A stretch of 64,000 nucleotides of DNA from Geosiphon pyriformis. Its lineage: Eukaryota; Glomeromycota; Glomeromycetes; Archaeosporales; Geosiphonaceae. The DNA lies in contig JAAOMT010000134.1 in assembly GCA_016748015.1 (NCBI GenBank), positions 1,118,451 to 1,182,450 of the forward strand. The letters are read 5' to 3'. The number at the start of each line of letters is the position of its first letter. The stretch's first letter is position 1. Shown here piece after piece: positions 19,979 to 31,585 of this stretch. The notes under the pieces were generated by a model that was not told the origin of the DNA, did no database searches, and saw nothing but the letters and a program-made list of their open reading frames with translations. Made by a program: the position numbers and the translations under genes.

Positions 19979-22007
19979 GTAATCTAGTTTAAAAGATTGC
20001 TACATGTAACATTCGAGGTATTAATGTCTCTACTAAACAAAATGACATCATGTGTTAACATAAAAAATTTGGGAATATGGTTTTGTTTATTATAGAAACA
20101 AAGTTAAGACCTAGTACTAGGCCATAAATCATGAATAAGTTTAAAGGGGTTCGAATTTTCTCATCTGTTTTGGATAAAGATTTTCTTGGGACTGGAGTGG
20201 TGGTTATTATAAACAATTCTTTAGCTCACCATGTTTCTAAAGTAGAAGAAGTTCCTAGTTATCTTATTTTGGTTTGGCTTCTCTTTAAAGACAAACTTTT
20301 AGTTACATTTTTGGGTTTATATGCTGGTGCATCTGCTAAAGTTAAATTTGGACTTGCTCAGAAATCAACTCTCTCATAGCTAAGACAGTTAATTCTAGCA
20401 GTTTTGTTGTTTTGGGTGGGGACTTTAATGAGAATGGGTCTAAGAAAAGTACCAGTTACAAGTTTTGTTTGGACACAGAGTTGATTAACTCGTTTCAAGG
20501 ACATTTTTTAATTAAGACTCCTACTTGGGGCAATTCTAGGGGCACTTTAAAAGTTATTGATTTCATTTTTGTGAGTAATAATCTGGCATCTGTAGTGGCA
20601 TTGCATATTGTCAATAATGTATTAGAATTTTTTGATACAGATCATAAATCAATTTTGGTTTTAGTTGGTTTGGGTGGACTTTTAGACACTTGTCTTAACA
20701 GTGTTTACAAACAAGCCAATAAGGACTAATAGAAATTTAAGTTGGAGAATGCCAATGAGGTGCAATAAGTGCATTTTAAGAAGCTCTTTTTGGCTGAATT
20801 GCTAATGTATTCAAATGGGTTTCAAGAAATGAAAAACAACAGTAATCTGGATACAATGTGGGAGGCATTGAAAAAAACCTTAATGCATGCTGCTGATGTA
20901 GTATTCTCTAAACATTGGCTTAGTGAATATAATTGCTCAAGAAACAGACAATCTTTGAAATTCTTCAAATTAGAGCTGCTTATCTTGAGGATTGTAAAGG
21001 CTTTTAGTTCTGGAGATCTTTTGGAATCTAACTGGCTTATTAAGGTTTGGTCAGTTGTTAATAATAAAAAGGCATCTAAGTTTGCCAGGTTGGTTCTAAA
21101 TGGTGCTGATCTATTAGAATTGTTGAAATATTTGTCAATTGTAAAGAAAGGATACTGGAAGTCTAAATATTATGAGTCAAGAGCATCTGAAGATGCTGTT
21201 ATTAAAAAGACTATTAACCATCATATAAAGAATTTTTGTTTTGACAAAGAGAGGATGATAAAAAGTATTTTGGAGCATTCATTTTACAAGATCATTTTAG
21301 ATCACTTAGTGATAGATAATGAATTAGTAATTGAGCCTGATAAGGTCAAGCTTAAAGTTGATGAGATTATGGAAGGGTGGACAAGAAAGTGGTCAATGTT
21401 TTCACAAATGCCCAATCTTTGGTCTCACCAGTATATGCTTTTGAATTATGTTAATGATAATGCTTTTTCTGGTGTAATGAAGGAGATTGATATGGAAGAA
21501 TTGTCCTTAGTTGTTGACAATCTGCCAAATGAAAAAGCTGCTGAGTTACCAGAGATACCTAATAAGCTTTAGAAACATTGTGGTATAAAGGTTCTGGCTT
21601 TTTTCTTGAAGCTGCTAAATTTGTGTTTGATATTGGATGTGACTCCTACATCTTGGAGAAAATTGTGGGTATCAATAATTTCCAAGCCTTATGAATAGAA
21701 TGGTGTGTTGACAAATACTAAACCTATCACTTTAATTGAAACAGCTCAGAAAATCTTGTCTAAAATTTTATTTGATCAAATTTCATTAGCTTGTAGCAAA
21801 TTTAATGTTCTTTGTGGTGACAACTTTTCAGTATTGAAGGGCACTTCAACTCAATCTCCTATTTTTGCTGTTGAGTTAGTGGTAAAAGATGCTTTGGAGA
21901 AGGATAGAGAACTTTGGCTGGTTTTGCAGAACATGCGCAAAGCTTATAACTTAGTAGGCTGGCATCATTTGCAAACCAGTTTGTGCCATATTAAAATGTG
22001 CAGTCAA
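19975..22007 (+). pseudogene. LINE ORF2, endonuclease and N-terminal RT
   Basis: ORF2 begins at the ATG of the ATGA overlap. IATCNIRGIN (20000) opens an APE-like endonuclease with LGGDFNENG near 20415, IDFIFVSNNL near 20560 and DTDHKSI near 20640. A helical linker follows (20769-21572, open for 267 codons). RT begins at about 21490 (LPNEKAAELPEIPNKL, then TKPITLIETAQKILSK) and stops at the LTR after NLVGWHHLQ and IKMCS. The endonuclease nicks the target and RT copies LINE RNA at the nick. There are several in-frame stops. Confidence 0.9.
22004..22007. repeat. Putative target site duplication, left of copy C (TCAA, ancestral TCGG)
   Basis: TCAA precedes the 5' LTR and TTGG follows the 3' LTR (33059-33062). 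Both derive from TCGG by C:G to T:A changes, and TCGG restores the Ser-Arg codons expected in this LINE RT. Confidence 0.55.
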
Positions 22008-22808
22008 TGTTACTCATAGAATATATGAAATATATTAGCATATGAAATAGCCAATTAGAGGTAATCATAGTAAATATGGAATTTCAGGATTCCTCGCAAA
22101 AGAAATTCCAGAATTCCAGAATTCCAGGATTCTTCGCAAAAAGGATTACAAGATTGCAGGAATCCCAGGATTCCTGAGGTAAAGAATTGAGGAATTGAGG
22201 AATCTCAATTATGTATATATAGCAGTAATGTTAGAAGTAGAAAAGACAGAATCCTTTAGTTAGAAATTTTTCATTTACCAAATATTAAATAAATAAATCA
22301 TTTACTCTTCAAATCCATTCTCCACTATCAACACTTCATGTTAATAGTAATTGATACTTAACTATACTGGAACAATAGCTCTTGATTACAGCTATTGATG
22401 AGATACTAACTTGTGCATTGCCTTGGCTTATTTCTTTATTTTCTTTTATTTTTCTTTCTTCTTTGATTTTCTTGTTGAATACTAACTGATTAAGGACTAA
22501 AGTGCTGAATTACTGATGTCAAGGATTGCCTGGTAAAAGACTCCTGCGAGTGGGTAGGACACATACAGTAAATATGGAATACTTATCAAAGAATTGTCAG
22601 CCACTACACTGAGAGAAGAATTGACAGAATTGCGATTCTGGGAAGCTACAGATAAAACAACCATTGAATCTCTGTCCATTATACAAAAGACTCCAACAAA
22701 ACCTTCAGACTACAAAACCTTTAGATTACTATTAAATGCGAACAGCCTTTGAGCACCAAGTTACAAGTTTGTTAATTGCCTTGAGACCCCAAGTAATCAC
22801 CTGTAACA
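22008..22808 (+). repeat. 5' LTR, copy C (801 bp)
   Basis: Starts TGTTACTCATAG and ends CACCTGTAACA: perfect 6-bp inverted termini. U3 has GGATTCC/CCAGAATTCC-type near-tandem units at about 22080-22175, followed by a TATA-like run. The 3' LTR has the same length. Confidence 0.94.
22214..22221 (+). promoter_or_regulatory. TATA-like box, 5' LTR of copy C
   Basis: TATATATA follows the repeated U3 block, as in copy A and in the partner LTR (32464-32471). Probable core promoter of the element. Confidence 0.5.
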
Positions 22809-22809
22809 T

Positions 22810-22826
22810 TTAGTGCTTCCTGTGAG
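22810..22826 (+). other. Primer binding site, copy C
   Basis: Right after the LTR the sequence is TTTAGTGCTTCCTGTGAGG. Copy B has TTTGGTGCTTCC here, so the TGG that pairs with tRNA CCA has become TAG in this copy. Confidence 0.6.
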
Positions 22827-22829
22827 GTA

Positions 22830-23160
22830 TAATCCTACAGAAAACCAGCACCAACAACTCCATCCAAAAGTGGCAGAATCAGAAAGCATAGGAGCAAACC
22901 ATCTAAGATTCATAAAATCTTTATTTCAACATTATTGCCAACACTTAGAATTAAACCATAATCACATATCAGCAGAATCAGTCTTCAATTTCTATATTAA
23001 TGAGAAAATTACATATTTGTTAGGTACATCAGTAAATATTGAATCAGCAAAAGAAACTTTTTACAATGAATTAATTCAAAACACCAGTCTACCAACAAAT
23101 CATAATTTCACATCTATTATTACTAAGATCAACAAAGAAATCAAATATCACACACAGTAA
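22830..23160 (+). pseudogene. Upstream ORF, copy C
   Basis: An open frame of over 100 codons follows the primer site without an ATG at its head. It is helical and contains FIKSLFQHYCQHLELNHNHI, YINEKITYLLG and SIITKINKEIKYH. It aligns with 16537-16800 of copy B. It may be the N-terminal part of Gag or a leader. The family is not recognised. Confidence 0.55.
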
Positions 23161-23876
23161 AGATACCTAATTACTTATACAAATAAAGGTAAAGGAAAAC
23201 TACAAACACCAGCAGTAACACCCCAAAGAATACAACCCCTACTTGGAAGAAAACAAGAGTTAAATCACCAATCAACCCATCATACCATTATACACCCAGA
23301 AGTGCCATCAATATAACATCAATAGGTATGTCCACAGCAACTATAATATTAGCATTTAGAAAATTTTTATTTCAAAGTAAACAAAAAAAAAAGGATCTAT
23401 TAGGACTATATAGCAAATATTTTAAAGGATTTAAATCTAGATTGCCAATGCCATTAGGATTTCAATTCCTGCCACCTCAACCAGATTTTGGAACAGCAAG
23501 TCCATGGAAAATCACTGAATTGAAAGAAAAATAAGAAGAAAAGGAAGAAGAATCTGAGAATCAAGAATTCACTTACCAGAACCCGATCACTGAAAACTCA
23601 GAATTTGAAACTCCAAATTTTCAAATGCAGCCAAATTTAAATCCAGAAAACCTGGAAATCAAAACTCTGAATATTCAAACACTGCCAATTCAAGATAATC
23701 AAAACCCCAAAACAATCAATCAGCAAAACTTACCTCCAGAAATCATCATCAATCAGCCACCAATTGAACTGATTATTGAACCAATTCAACAGCAGCCACT
23801 CCAGCAACCAATTCAACATCTACAACAGCCAATTCAACAGCCACCAGTACCACCTCCACAGTAACAAAAACAACCC
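23160..23876 (+). pseudogene. Pro/Gln-rich N-terminal Gag region, copy C
   Basis: After a stop the frames continue with AMPLGFQFLPPQPDFGTASPW (open 23328-23534), a Glu/Lys stretch, and a 79-codon low-complexity run rich in Gln, Pro, Asn and Ile (23625-23864, for example QQPLQQPIQHLQQPIQQPP). It joins the gag domain. Copy B has the same composition at 15813-16240. Probably a disordered N-terminal arm. Confidence 0.6.
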
Positions 23877-24512
23877 ATGGCATTTGCACCAATTGTGAAA
23901 CTTGAGAAGTTCACCAGCGAAGAGGACGATGCCCAGGTATGAATCAATGATGTCGCCAAAGCAATCATGGCAAATAACTGGGATAACCAAAGAGCCCTCC
24001 AAGCAATTTCATACTTTCTCCAGAATACTGCTGATTCCTGGTATCAAAGTTTAGCAGCCAGACCACAAAACTTCCAGGAATTCAAACTGGAGTTTTTGAG
24101 ATATTTCAGTAATAATAATAGTATTAATTGCTTAACCAACACTTTTATTACTATCAAACAAAGGGAAACAGAAGCAGTCGTCACTTACCTAAGATGCTTC
24201 CATAGAAATCTGCGACAGATTCAAGCGATCGACGCTGACTATTTTACAGTGCCACAAATCCTCAACCAGTTTATCTGTGGCCTGTGCAGTAGCATTTTGC
24301 AGCATGTATGCACATTGTATTCCAACACCCTTCAAGATGCAGTTACACACACCAGAAATTTCGAGTCAGCAGAGTTAGAAGCCAATTATACTCAAGCCAT
24401 AAACCTAGTGATGAACAGATCATCTGAACTGGATTCCAAATTAAAACAATTCAGTGATTCAATTAATCAGAAATTAGAAGGATACTTAGCTGACAATCAC
24501 ACAATTTATTAA
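23877..24512 (+). pseudogene. Gag capsid domain, copy C
   Basis: From the ATG at 23877 it reads MAFAPIVKLEKFTSEEDDAQ, a TGA where copy B has Trp (23940), then the capsid core: AISYFLQNTADSWYQSLA, FLRYFSNNNS, YLRCFHRNLRQIQAID, QILNQFICGL, and the long C-terminal helix to KLEGYLADNHTIY. Only that one stop separates the two halves. It forms the particle shell. Confidence 0.92.
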
Positions 24513-24619
24513 CCACCCAATGACGCCATAATTTGGGAAATGCAAACCGTTTCCAAAATCAGTCGCATCCATCATTGTCAATAGTACCAAATCAGTCGTG
24601 GCAGTAAGAAATGCATGTC

Positions 24620-24661
24620 TGTTACAACTGTGATAAGCAAGGTCATATTCGAATCAATTGC
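24620..24661 (+). pseudogene. CCHC zinc knuckle, copy C
   Basis: Codons give CYNCDKQGHIRINC, CX2CX4HX4C. A Gln/Tyr/Pro-rich spacer (24770-24970, repeated YQPP and YQLQ units) follows up to the protease. Confidence 0.88.
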
Positions 24662-25198
24662 CATACTTATAGCAACTCACAATCAGAAAATCAATGTCAA
24701 AACCCTGATCACCAGTTCCAAACCCTGAATAACTATTAAAATCAAGATTAATCTACTTACCAGTTCAGAATGCAACAGCCAATCTATCAACCACCAGTAT
24801 ATCAACTACAGACCATTTACCAACTGCAGCCACTAGTAATTTATCAACCACCATCTCAAACAATTTATCAGCTGCAGCCCCAGTTAATCTATCAAACACC
24901 CCAAATTCAAACACTACCACAAAACTTATCTCAAAACAGAACCCAAAGGCTGAAAATGACACAACAAAACTGGAAATTGGCAATGATAGTTCACTAACCA
25001 ATCTCCAGTTCATCAACACAACAATCTGGATCTCGTCAGCAGAATTCAGGCACCAGTTTTACCCAAAATCAGAATTTCCAACTCTATTTAAGTCTCTTGG
25101 TTACTCCAGAAAATGCCATCTCCCACAACTCAGAAGCCAATTGACAATCAGCACTTACCAACAACATACCTCCAGCCACTATCACCAATAACAAAATA

Positions 25199-25625
25199 TT
25201 GGCTGCCATATTCCCTTTCAAACTTGAAGAAACCACAACAGTACCACTATTCAGTAGAGCCACTCTAGAAGAAAAACCTATCACAGTGATGTACACTGAT
25301 ACAAAAATCGATGGCCACCTCATCAAACTGATCCTAGATAGTGAATCAGCTGGCAGCATCATCACAAGACAACTCATGGATCAATTAGGTCGCCGAGTTG
25401 ATCGAGCTGCTAGTGCAAGAATCATTACTGCTAATGGAGCAACCAAAACTCTTATTGGTGAAATTGACAACTTCTCTATAGAAGTTAGTGGCATAATTAT
25501 CCCAATCAAGATACTAGGCATGAAAGCCACTCAGTACTAAGTACTAGTTGGTAATAACTGGCTTACCAAAACAAATGCCATCCTCAATTGGACCACTCAG
25601 AAGTTACAACTTAGCCAAAACAGCT
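25199..25625 (+). pseudogene. Retropepsin-like protease, copy C
   Basis: An open frame of 113 codons contains DGHLIKLILDSESAGSIIT, ITANGATKTLIGEIDNF and IIIPIKIL; after a stop, VLVGNNWLTKTNAILNW completes the domain. The catalytic triplet reads Asp-Ser-Glu where Asp-Ser-Gly is expected (GGA to GAA). In copy B the same Gly codon became AGA. Confidence 0.88.
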
Positions 25626-25645
25626 GACATACATGAGTACCAGCA

Positions 25646-26925
25646 ATGTGTGGCCATTTCAAACCCAGTTACATACCAGTCCCACTAATCAACTTGGAGG
25701 AAGAGAAGCCAAAACCCACCTGGGAAGCATACCAAGTGTCATGGGCTGATGTTGATCACAACAAACTGCTGCCAATACTCACTTGGGATGACAATGACCA
25801 AGAAAAGGGAAAAAAAAGGAAGAACTTACCTGGAACACTGACCAAGCCTGAGAAATCAACAATGATCAAAAAGACCCATCAACCTGGAAGTGGAAGAGAA
25901 GCAATCAAGAAAAAGAAAAAGAAAATAAAGAAAACCGACTTGAAACCAATAAAACCACCAAAGCCAGCACCAGTGGCTGGGGAAGATTCTACTCAACCAA
26001 CACCAGACCAGAGCCACCATGTATTCCTCTTAAGTGTAAAGACTGCAACAAGAAGTTGTTTTCAATGAAAGCTTGGGTTGTGCCAGATGAAGACTACTGA
26101 ATATGCACTTATTACTATTGTAAACCATGTCACCGTAAATGTTATGGATATCCAAAGTGCCAAGGCAAGTAGAACAACAAACCATGTTTTACTTATGGCA
26201 AACAGCTACTCGATGAAGAGATATGGAATAACATTCCTGGTTGAGGAGGAATGTGTGACACTTTATGTCAGTACACAATCCTTATTAGCGACTGGGTGAG
26301 TCGTAAAACACCCATCACAGCAGTCTGGCACTGAGCAATCTCTCGCTTAGAAGGCTATCCACACAATGAGAACAAGATCTGACAAATGGCCAACGCTAAA
26401 GTAGAAGGCACTTTGCTCAATGAAATTTTGGAGATCAAGAACAACTCTTCAGAACCAACAGACATTGTATTGGTTCTCAACTCAGATGTCTTTCTTGACT
26501 TAGAAAACAGCCCAGAAAAATTCCATGAACACTATTAGAATCTAGCACTCATAAGAGAAGAGCAAGAGCAATGTTTGAAGGAAATCAATACCCAATTATG
26601 TGACCACTGTTTAATTCTATGTGACTTCCAATTCTGTAATAAGTGTGACCTCATCTAAAATCCACCATCATGAATGATCTACATGATCTCAAAGAAAATC
26701 AAACCAATCAGCAGTTGCACATCAGAATCAGAATCAATTTTCAATTTCAATTCAAACTCTGACAATGACAATGACGAAAACACCAGTTCCAGTTCTATTC
26801 AAAATGGTAATGAGACCAACAGCAATTGGGACTCTGATTCAAACCCAAAAATATATAACGCACTTTCTGACCTCACCAAGGAGCAGACCTTGAAATGGTT
26901 TAGCAATAATGACAAAGATATTATG
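25646..26925 (+). pseudogene. Lys-rich and Cys-rich modules with Ser/Asn linker, copy C
   Basis: The 140-codon start (25646-26068) is rich in Lys, Pro and Trp (a KKKKKKIKK run). After a shift near 26020 come the Cys pairs CKDCNKKLFS, YYCKPCHRKCYGYPKC, then GMCDTLCQY (26250) and LCDHC (26600). An acidic and Ser/Asn-rich linker ends at about 26910. The arrangement equals copies A and B. It looks like several zinc ribbons; I cannot name the family. Confidence 0.65.
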
Positions 26926-28330
26926 TCAGAATGTGCACATAATACTAAGATATTCAGGGAAAAATGCCATCAAATTAGAGCCACATTTGTGCACCTGCAT
27001 CAATTTGAAAATAGCATTGAAAATACCAGCAACAACCATGGTTCAACTAGCTTCCAGAAGTAGTTTAGCAAAAAGAGGGATTACTATAAGAGAAAGAATA
27101 ATTGATGCTGGATATATGGTGTTACCAGAGGTTTTTGGTCTCTTCTTAGCTCTTGTATGTTTATTGCAATGCTGTTAATTCATGACTATGGGAAGTGTTT
27201 AAACCTCCGATAACTGAATTTATCTTCAAATTATCTCCTATAATTTGAACTGCTGGGCTTATAAGTAGAATGACCAATTCTGTGCCAGTTGCTTTGTGTA
27301 GTTACATTGTAGTAAATGCCAACTCTTTTCCAAGAATTGCTCGTCTGGAAGCTCACTAAAAATGTGTAGTTACTTTGCTGTAAAAGTCAACTCTTCTACA
27401 GGAATCTTGTCTGTAGGTTACCCTAATGATTATGATAAAAAAATAAAAGAAAGAAAATAAAAGAAATGTAAAAGAAATAGAATTCTGTTAAGGAAAACAT
27501 TTTTTATCCAGGCCTAGAATCACTAACAGTTTACTGAAATTGGTAGCTAATCAATTTCAAAATGTTAATTAGGTTTTTGGGAATTTTTTAAATGCAATAA
27601 TTAAAGAATTTGGGTTTTTAAATTATTTGATATTTATTTTTTTTCATGTGTATAGGAATAATTCTAAGTAATAAATCTAAAATAAGATACATTTTCTCAA
27701 AGAGAGAAGCTTTTTTTTTATACAACTTGTTGTAATACTATTCTCTGAACTTAAACTCTGCTATTTTCTACAATTTTGTTGAACTAAAGATATATTTCAG
27801 TGAACTACAAGTTATTTCTGCAAACTATTAGATATTTCGGTGAATTATCAATTATTTCAGCAAATTTCTACAAATTTCAGCAAACTTTTTGAATGTTACA
27901 TAGTTTGGGATATTACATGATTAATCATTGCAATTAGGTTACATTTATGTTATGTACAAATTGGGTTATTAATTAAATAATAATTTCAGACATTTTGCTA
28001 ATGTAATGAGTGATAATTTGAACGATAATATATGCTAATTAATAATAGAAATTATAAAGATAATTTTATGCTAAATAATATCTCTAATTTTGTCTGGTAA
28101 CAATGAGAAATATCATGACAATGCTACAAAATAACTCAGAAAAGACCTATATTATAGAACCAAATGAAAAGATAACACAGGCAATATTCTTGCCTCTGGT
28201 TAGAGTAGCTCAGTTAGTATCAGTGAAAAAAAGGGAAGAATTAGGAATAACTGCTAGAAGAATACAGAGATTTGGATCCACGGATAGAATAGACGTACCA
28301 GTCAATATGGCAGAAGAAAAAATTATTGGC
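26925..28330 (+). pseudogene. dUTPase domain, copy C, split by insertion
   Basis: The 5' half (26925-27119) has the motif 2 segment VQLASRSSLAKRGI and motif 3 start IIDAGYM; motif 1 is damaged. The 3' half (28103-28330) resumes at RNIMTMLQNN, with motif 4 EKITQAIFLPL and motif 5 RFGSTDR. The two halves join in frame once the 983-bp insert is removed, so the break is due only to that insertion. Confidence 0.85.
27120..28102. mobile_element. Solo-LTR-like insertion (983 bp) in copy C dUTPase
   Basis: The insert starts TGTTACCAGA and ends TCTGGTAACA, perfect 10-bp inverted termini with LTR-type TG...CA ends. ATGG lies before it and ATGA after it, a likely 4-bp target duplication. The inside is AT-rich without coding frames and has a diverged direct repeat of about 62 bp (about 27296-27420, GTGTAGTTAC...). 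It differs from the other LTRs here apart from the first six bases. A solo LTR of another family fits best; a non-autonomous DNA element is possible. Confidence 0.75.
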
Positions 28331-29640
28331 CAAGGAGAAATTATCTCAACCAGTCAAGTAATTTTTATTCCACCATATGACCAGTACATAGTAGTTATAG
28401 AGAGAAAAGTGAAAGATAAGGATCAGATTTTTGAAGCAAATACAAGTCTTTGTGAATCAAGAAAGATTGGACTTATTAATCTCTACATACCAGCCAAAAG
28501 CCACAACCATATTAAAATTCCCATTTACAACACAACAAGAGATGCTATCACAATACCAGAGGGAATTATCATTGGATACATGAGCATTGAATTAAAAAAT
28601 CAACCACCAAGCATTATTCCAGATTTTCCACAGCTTTGTGGATATGTTGACATCACATCACAAACAATATATAGACAAAATGAATGTTATTTGCTCCAAC
28701 CAGAACAATTGGAACAAATAAACATGGAAAATCTAGACCCACTTCAATGCATGTAGCTGAAGATGTTGCTCAACAACTTCAATGACATCTTTGCTAGTGA
28801 AAACAAATTTGGCAGAACTGACATTATCCAACACCAAATCAAAACTGAAGATACTATGCCAATAAAACAATAAGCATACAGAGTACCACCAGCCAGCCAT
28901 GAAATCATTCGTTAAGAAATCAACCGGATGCTTAACATTGGGTTAATTCAGTCATCAATGAGCCCATGATCATCACCCGTAATACTCATCTGGAAAAAAA
29001 ATGGGAAAATCTGCTTTTGTGTAGACTACAGAAAGCTTAATGGAGTCACACATGAAGACAGCTATCTAACTCTATAAATTCAGAAACTATTTGATGCTTT
29101 TGGAGGAAACAAATGGTTCTTAACATTAGATTTAGATAGTGAGTATTGGCAAGTAGCCATGAATTCAGTGGACAAAGAAAAGACAGCATTCACAACATGA
29201 GAAAAAAATTTTGAATTTGAAGTGATGCCATTTGGCTTAACAAATACACCAGCCACATTCCAATGGCTAATGGAAATAGTATATACTGGCTTGTTGTGGA
29301 AATTAGTAGTTGTTTATTTAGACGACATCAATGTATTTTGCAAAACATTTGACAATCATTTGCATTATCTATAACAAGTGTTCAAAAGGCTACGATGAGC
29401 AGGACTAAAGTTAAACGCCAATAAGTGCTTCTTTGACAAAACAGAATTAAACTTTTTAGGGCACATAGTAAGCAAAGATGGCATCAAAACAGATTCAGAA
29501 AAGATAGAGATAGTCAAGAACTTTCCAGTACCAACCAATGTGACAGAGTTAAAGTTATTCTTGAAATTCGCAGATTATTATCGACATTTCATCAAAAACT
29601 TTTTCAAGATAGCTCAACCACTCAATCATCTCCAAACCAA
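28330..29640 (+). pseudogene. Pre-RT region and reverse transcriptase, copy C
   Basis: The open frame 28103-28756 carries the pre-RT beta-rich part (HIKIPIYNTTRDAITIPEGI, FPQLCGYVDI). RT follows with CVDYRKLNG near 29020, FLTLDLDSEYWQVAM near 29120, FEVMPFGLTNTPATFQWLM near 29215 and VVYLDDINVF near 29310, which keeps both catalytic Asp. Stops are scattered. Confidence 0.92.
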
Positions 29641-29644
29641 GAAT

Positions 29645-30120
29645 GTGAAATATGAATAGACAGAAGCACAACAAGAAGCTTTTGATATTCTAAGAAGAAA
29701 GCTTATACAAGCTCCAGTACTGATCTATCCAGATCACAATAAATCATTCATTATTACCACCAATGCATCAGGCCAAGCATTGGGAGCAGTACTATCACAG
29801 AAAGAACCAAATAGAAGAGAACATCCAGTTGCATATGCCAGCTGAGGTTTAACTCCAGCCAAAAAGAACTATAAGACACCAGAATTAGAACACTTAGCAA
29901 TCTATTAGGCAATCATGAAATGGAAAGAATATCTGAGCCAGAAGTTTGAGGTGTATACAGATCACAAAGGACTAATATCACTCCAAAAACAAGAATTTCA
30001 AGATGGCAGACAATTCAAATGAAAAATGGCACTCTCACTATATACTTATATCATACAGTATAAAAAGGGAAAAAACAATGGAAATATGGATAGTTTGTCA
30101 CAAATAAGACAAATCTAAGA
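29645..30120 (+). pseudogene. RNase H domain, copy C
   Basis: IITTNASGQALGAVLSQ (29750), HPVAYAS followed by TGA, LTPAKKNY, EVYTDHKGL (29950) and YKKGKNNGNMDSL (30060). Stops at 29657 (TAG) and 30021 (TGA) are at Trp codons that are also stops in copies A and B. 30120-30390 is a spacer without a clear domain. Confidence 0.86.
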
Positions 30121-30389
30121 ACATTTCTACTCAAAAATATAACAAAACCAAACCAAATCCAATGAAAATATAACAAAAAATGAACACACAAAAATACCAA
30201 CAACTCAAACATTATATAGATACTCAACAGTTCAAGGAGAAATTATCTCAATCAGAATGAAATAGTATCAAACAACAATTAAAATACTTTATTAATCACC
30301 AAAACATACTTTATTAGAAAAATAGACAAAATCCAGATCAACCAACCAGAATAGTTACAAAACCAGAGAAAGAAACAATACTGTTTAAT

Positions 30390-31420
30390 ATGCATTCAGA
30401 TCCAACAGCAGGACATTTCCACAAAGAAGCAACCATAGAAAGGACCAAAAAAAAATACTATTGGCCATTAATGTATCCAAACATCATCCAATATGTTCAA
30501 AATTGTGATTCTTGTCAAAGAAGAGGAGGAACAAAACCCAGTGAACTACTAAGACCAATCAAAGTAGGACAACCATTTGATCGCATTGGAATTGACTTAG
30601 TCGGACCATTAACAATTACCAGTAGAAAAAATAGATATATTGCAGTAGCCATAGACTATCTCATCAAATAGCCAGAAGCAAAAGCAATTCAAAGAGCAGA
30701 TGCAGAATCTATTGCCAAATTCGTTTATCAAGATCTGATTTGTCAACATGAATGTTCAAAAAAATTATTATCAGACCAAGAAACTCACTTTGTAAACAGA
30801 ACACTAGCAGAATTGAGCCAAAGATTCAAAATTAAAAGACCACTATCATCATCATATTATCCACAAACAAATGGTTTAGTTGAAAGATTTAATAGAATAT
30901 TGTGTAAAGCAATTGCCAAACTCAGTCAAAAAAACCAGAACAAATGGGATTTGTTCATACCATCAGTACTATTTGCTTATCGGACAATGAAGCAAGATAC
31001 TATACAAGCAGCACCATTTGAATTAGTATATGGTAGAACAGCAACAATACCAGTTGAGATAGAAGTTAACACATATTCAACTGAACCAATAACAGAAGAG
31101 AATTTCCAGGAAACATTGTTAAAAAGGACATATGACTTAATAGAAACATTAAAAAACAAACGAAAAAGAGCAGCTAATAATATTCAAAAGTCACAAAAGA
31201 AACAGAAAGAAAGACATGATAGTTAACTACCAGACAAACCAGTTGAGTTCAAGATTGGAGACAAAGTACTTTTACATCATACCAAAGCAGAAAAACAATA
31301 GAGTAGAAAATTTGACCCCAAATGAGACAGACCATTTTACATAGAAGAAATTCTAGGAAATAGAGCTTATAAATTAGATTGAACAACAAAATCTTGACCA
31401 AAGCAGTACATGGAGATTGA
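30390..31420 (+). pseudogene. Integrase, copy C
   Basis: Zinc region GHFHKEATIERTKKKYYWP with CDSCQRRG (30390-30530); core IDLVGPLTITS (30590, first Asp), LLSDQETHF (30770, second Asp), NGLVERFNRILCKAIAKLSQ (30870, Glu). The segment 30813-31226 is open. A basic SH3-like tail runs to about 31420. The D,D-35-E residues are all present; a TAG at 30669 is one of the breaks. Confidence 0.93.
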
Positions 31421-31585
31421 CTAAAATCATATCACAATATAACATCACCATCCACCAGTAATATTTCACAATTAAGAGTACAAAGAATACTAGTCCAACC
31501 AGATGAGATTCCACAAGATCTGGAATCAATCATAATCATGGGACCAAACATATAAAATTGAATAATAAAAAGAGTATATAAAGAC

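Noticed and set aside
27120-28102. Insert in dUTPase as a group I/II or spliceosomal intron
   Set aside because: It has LTR-like inverted ends and a target duplication, no GT-AG ends at the coding junction and no catalytic RNA features seen.
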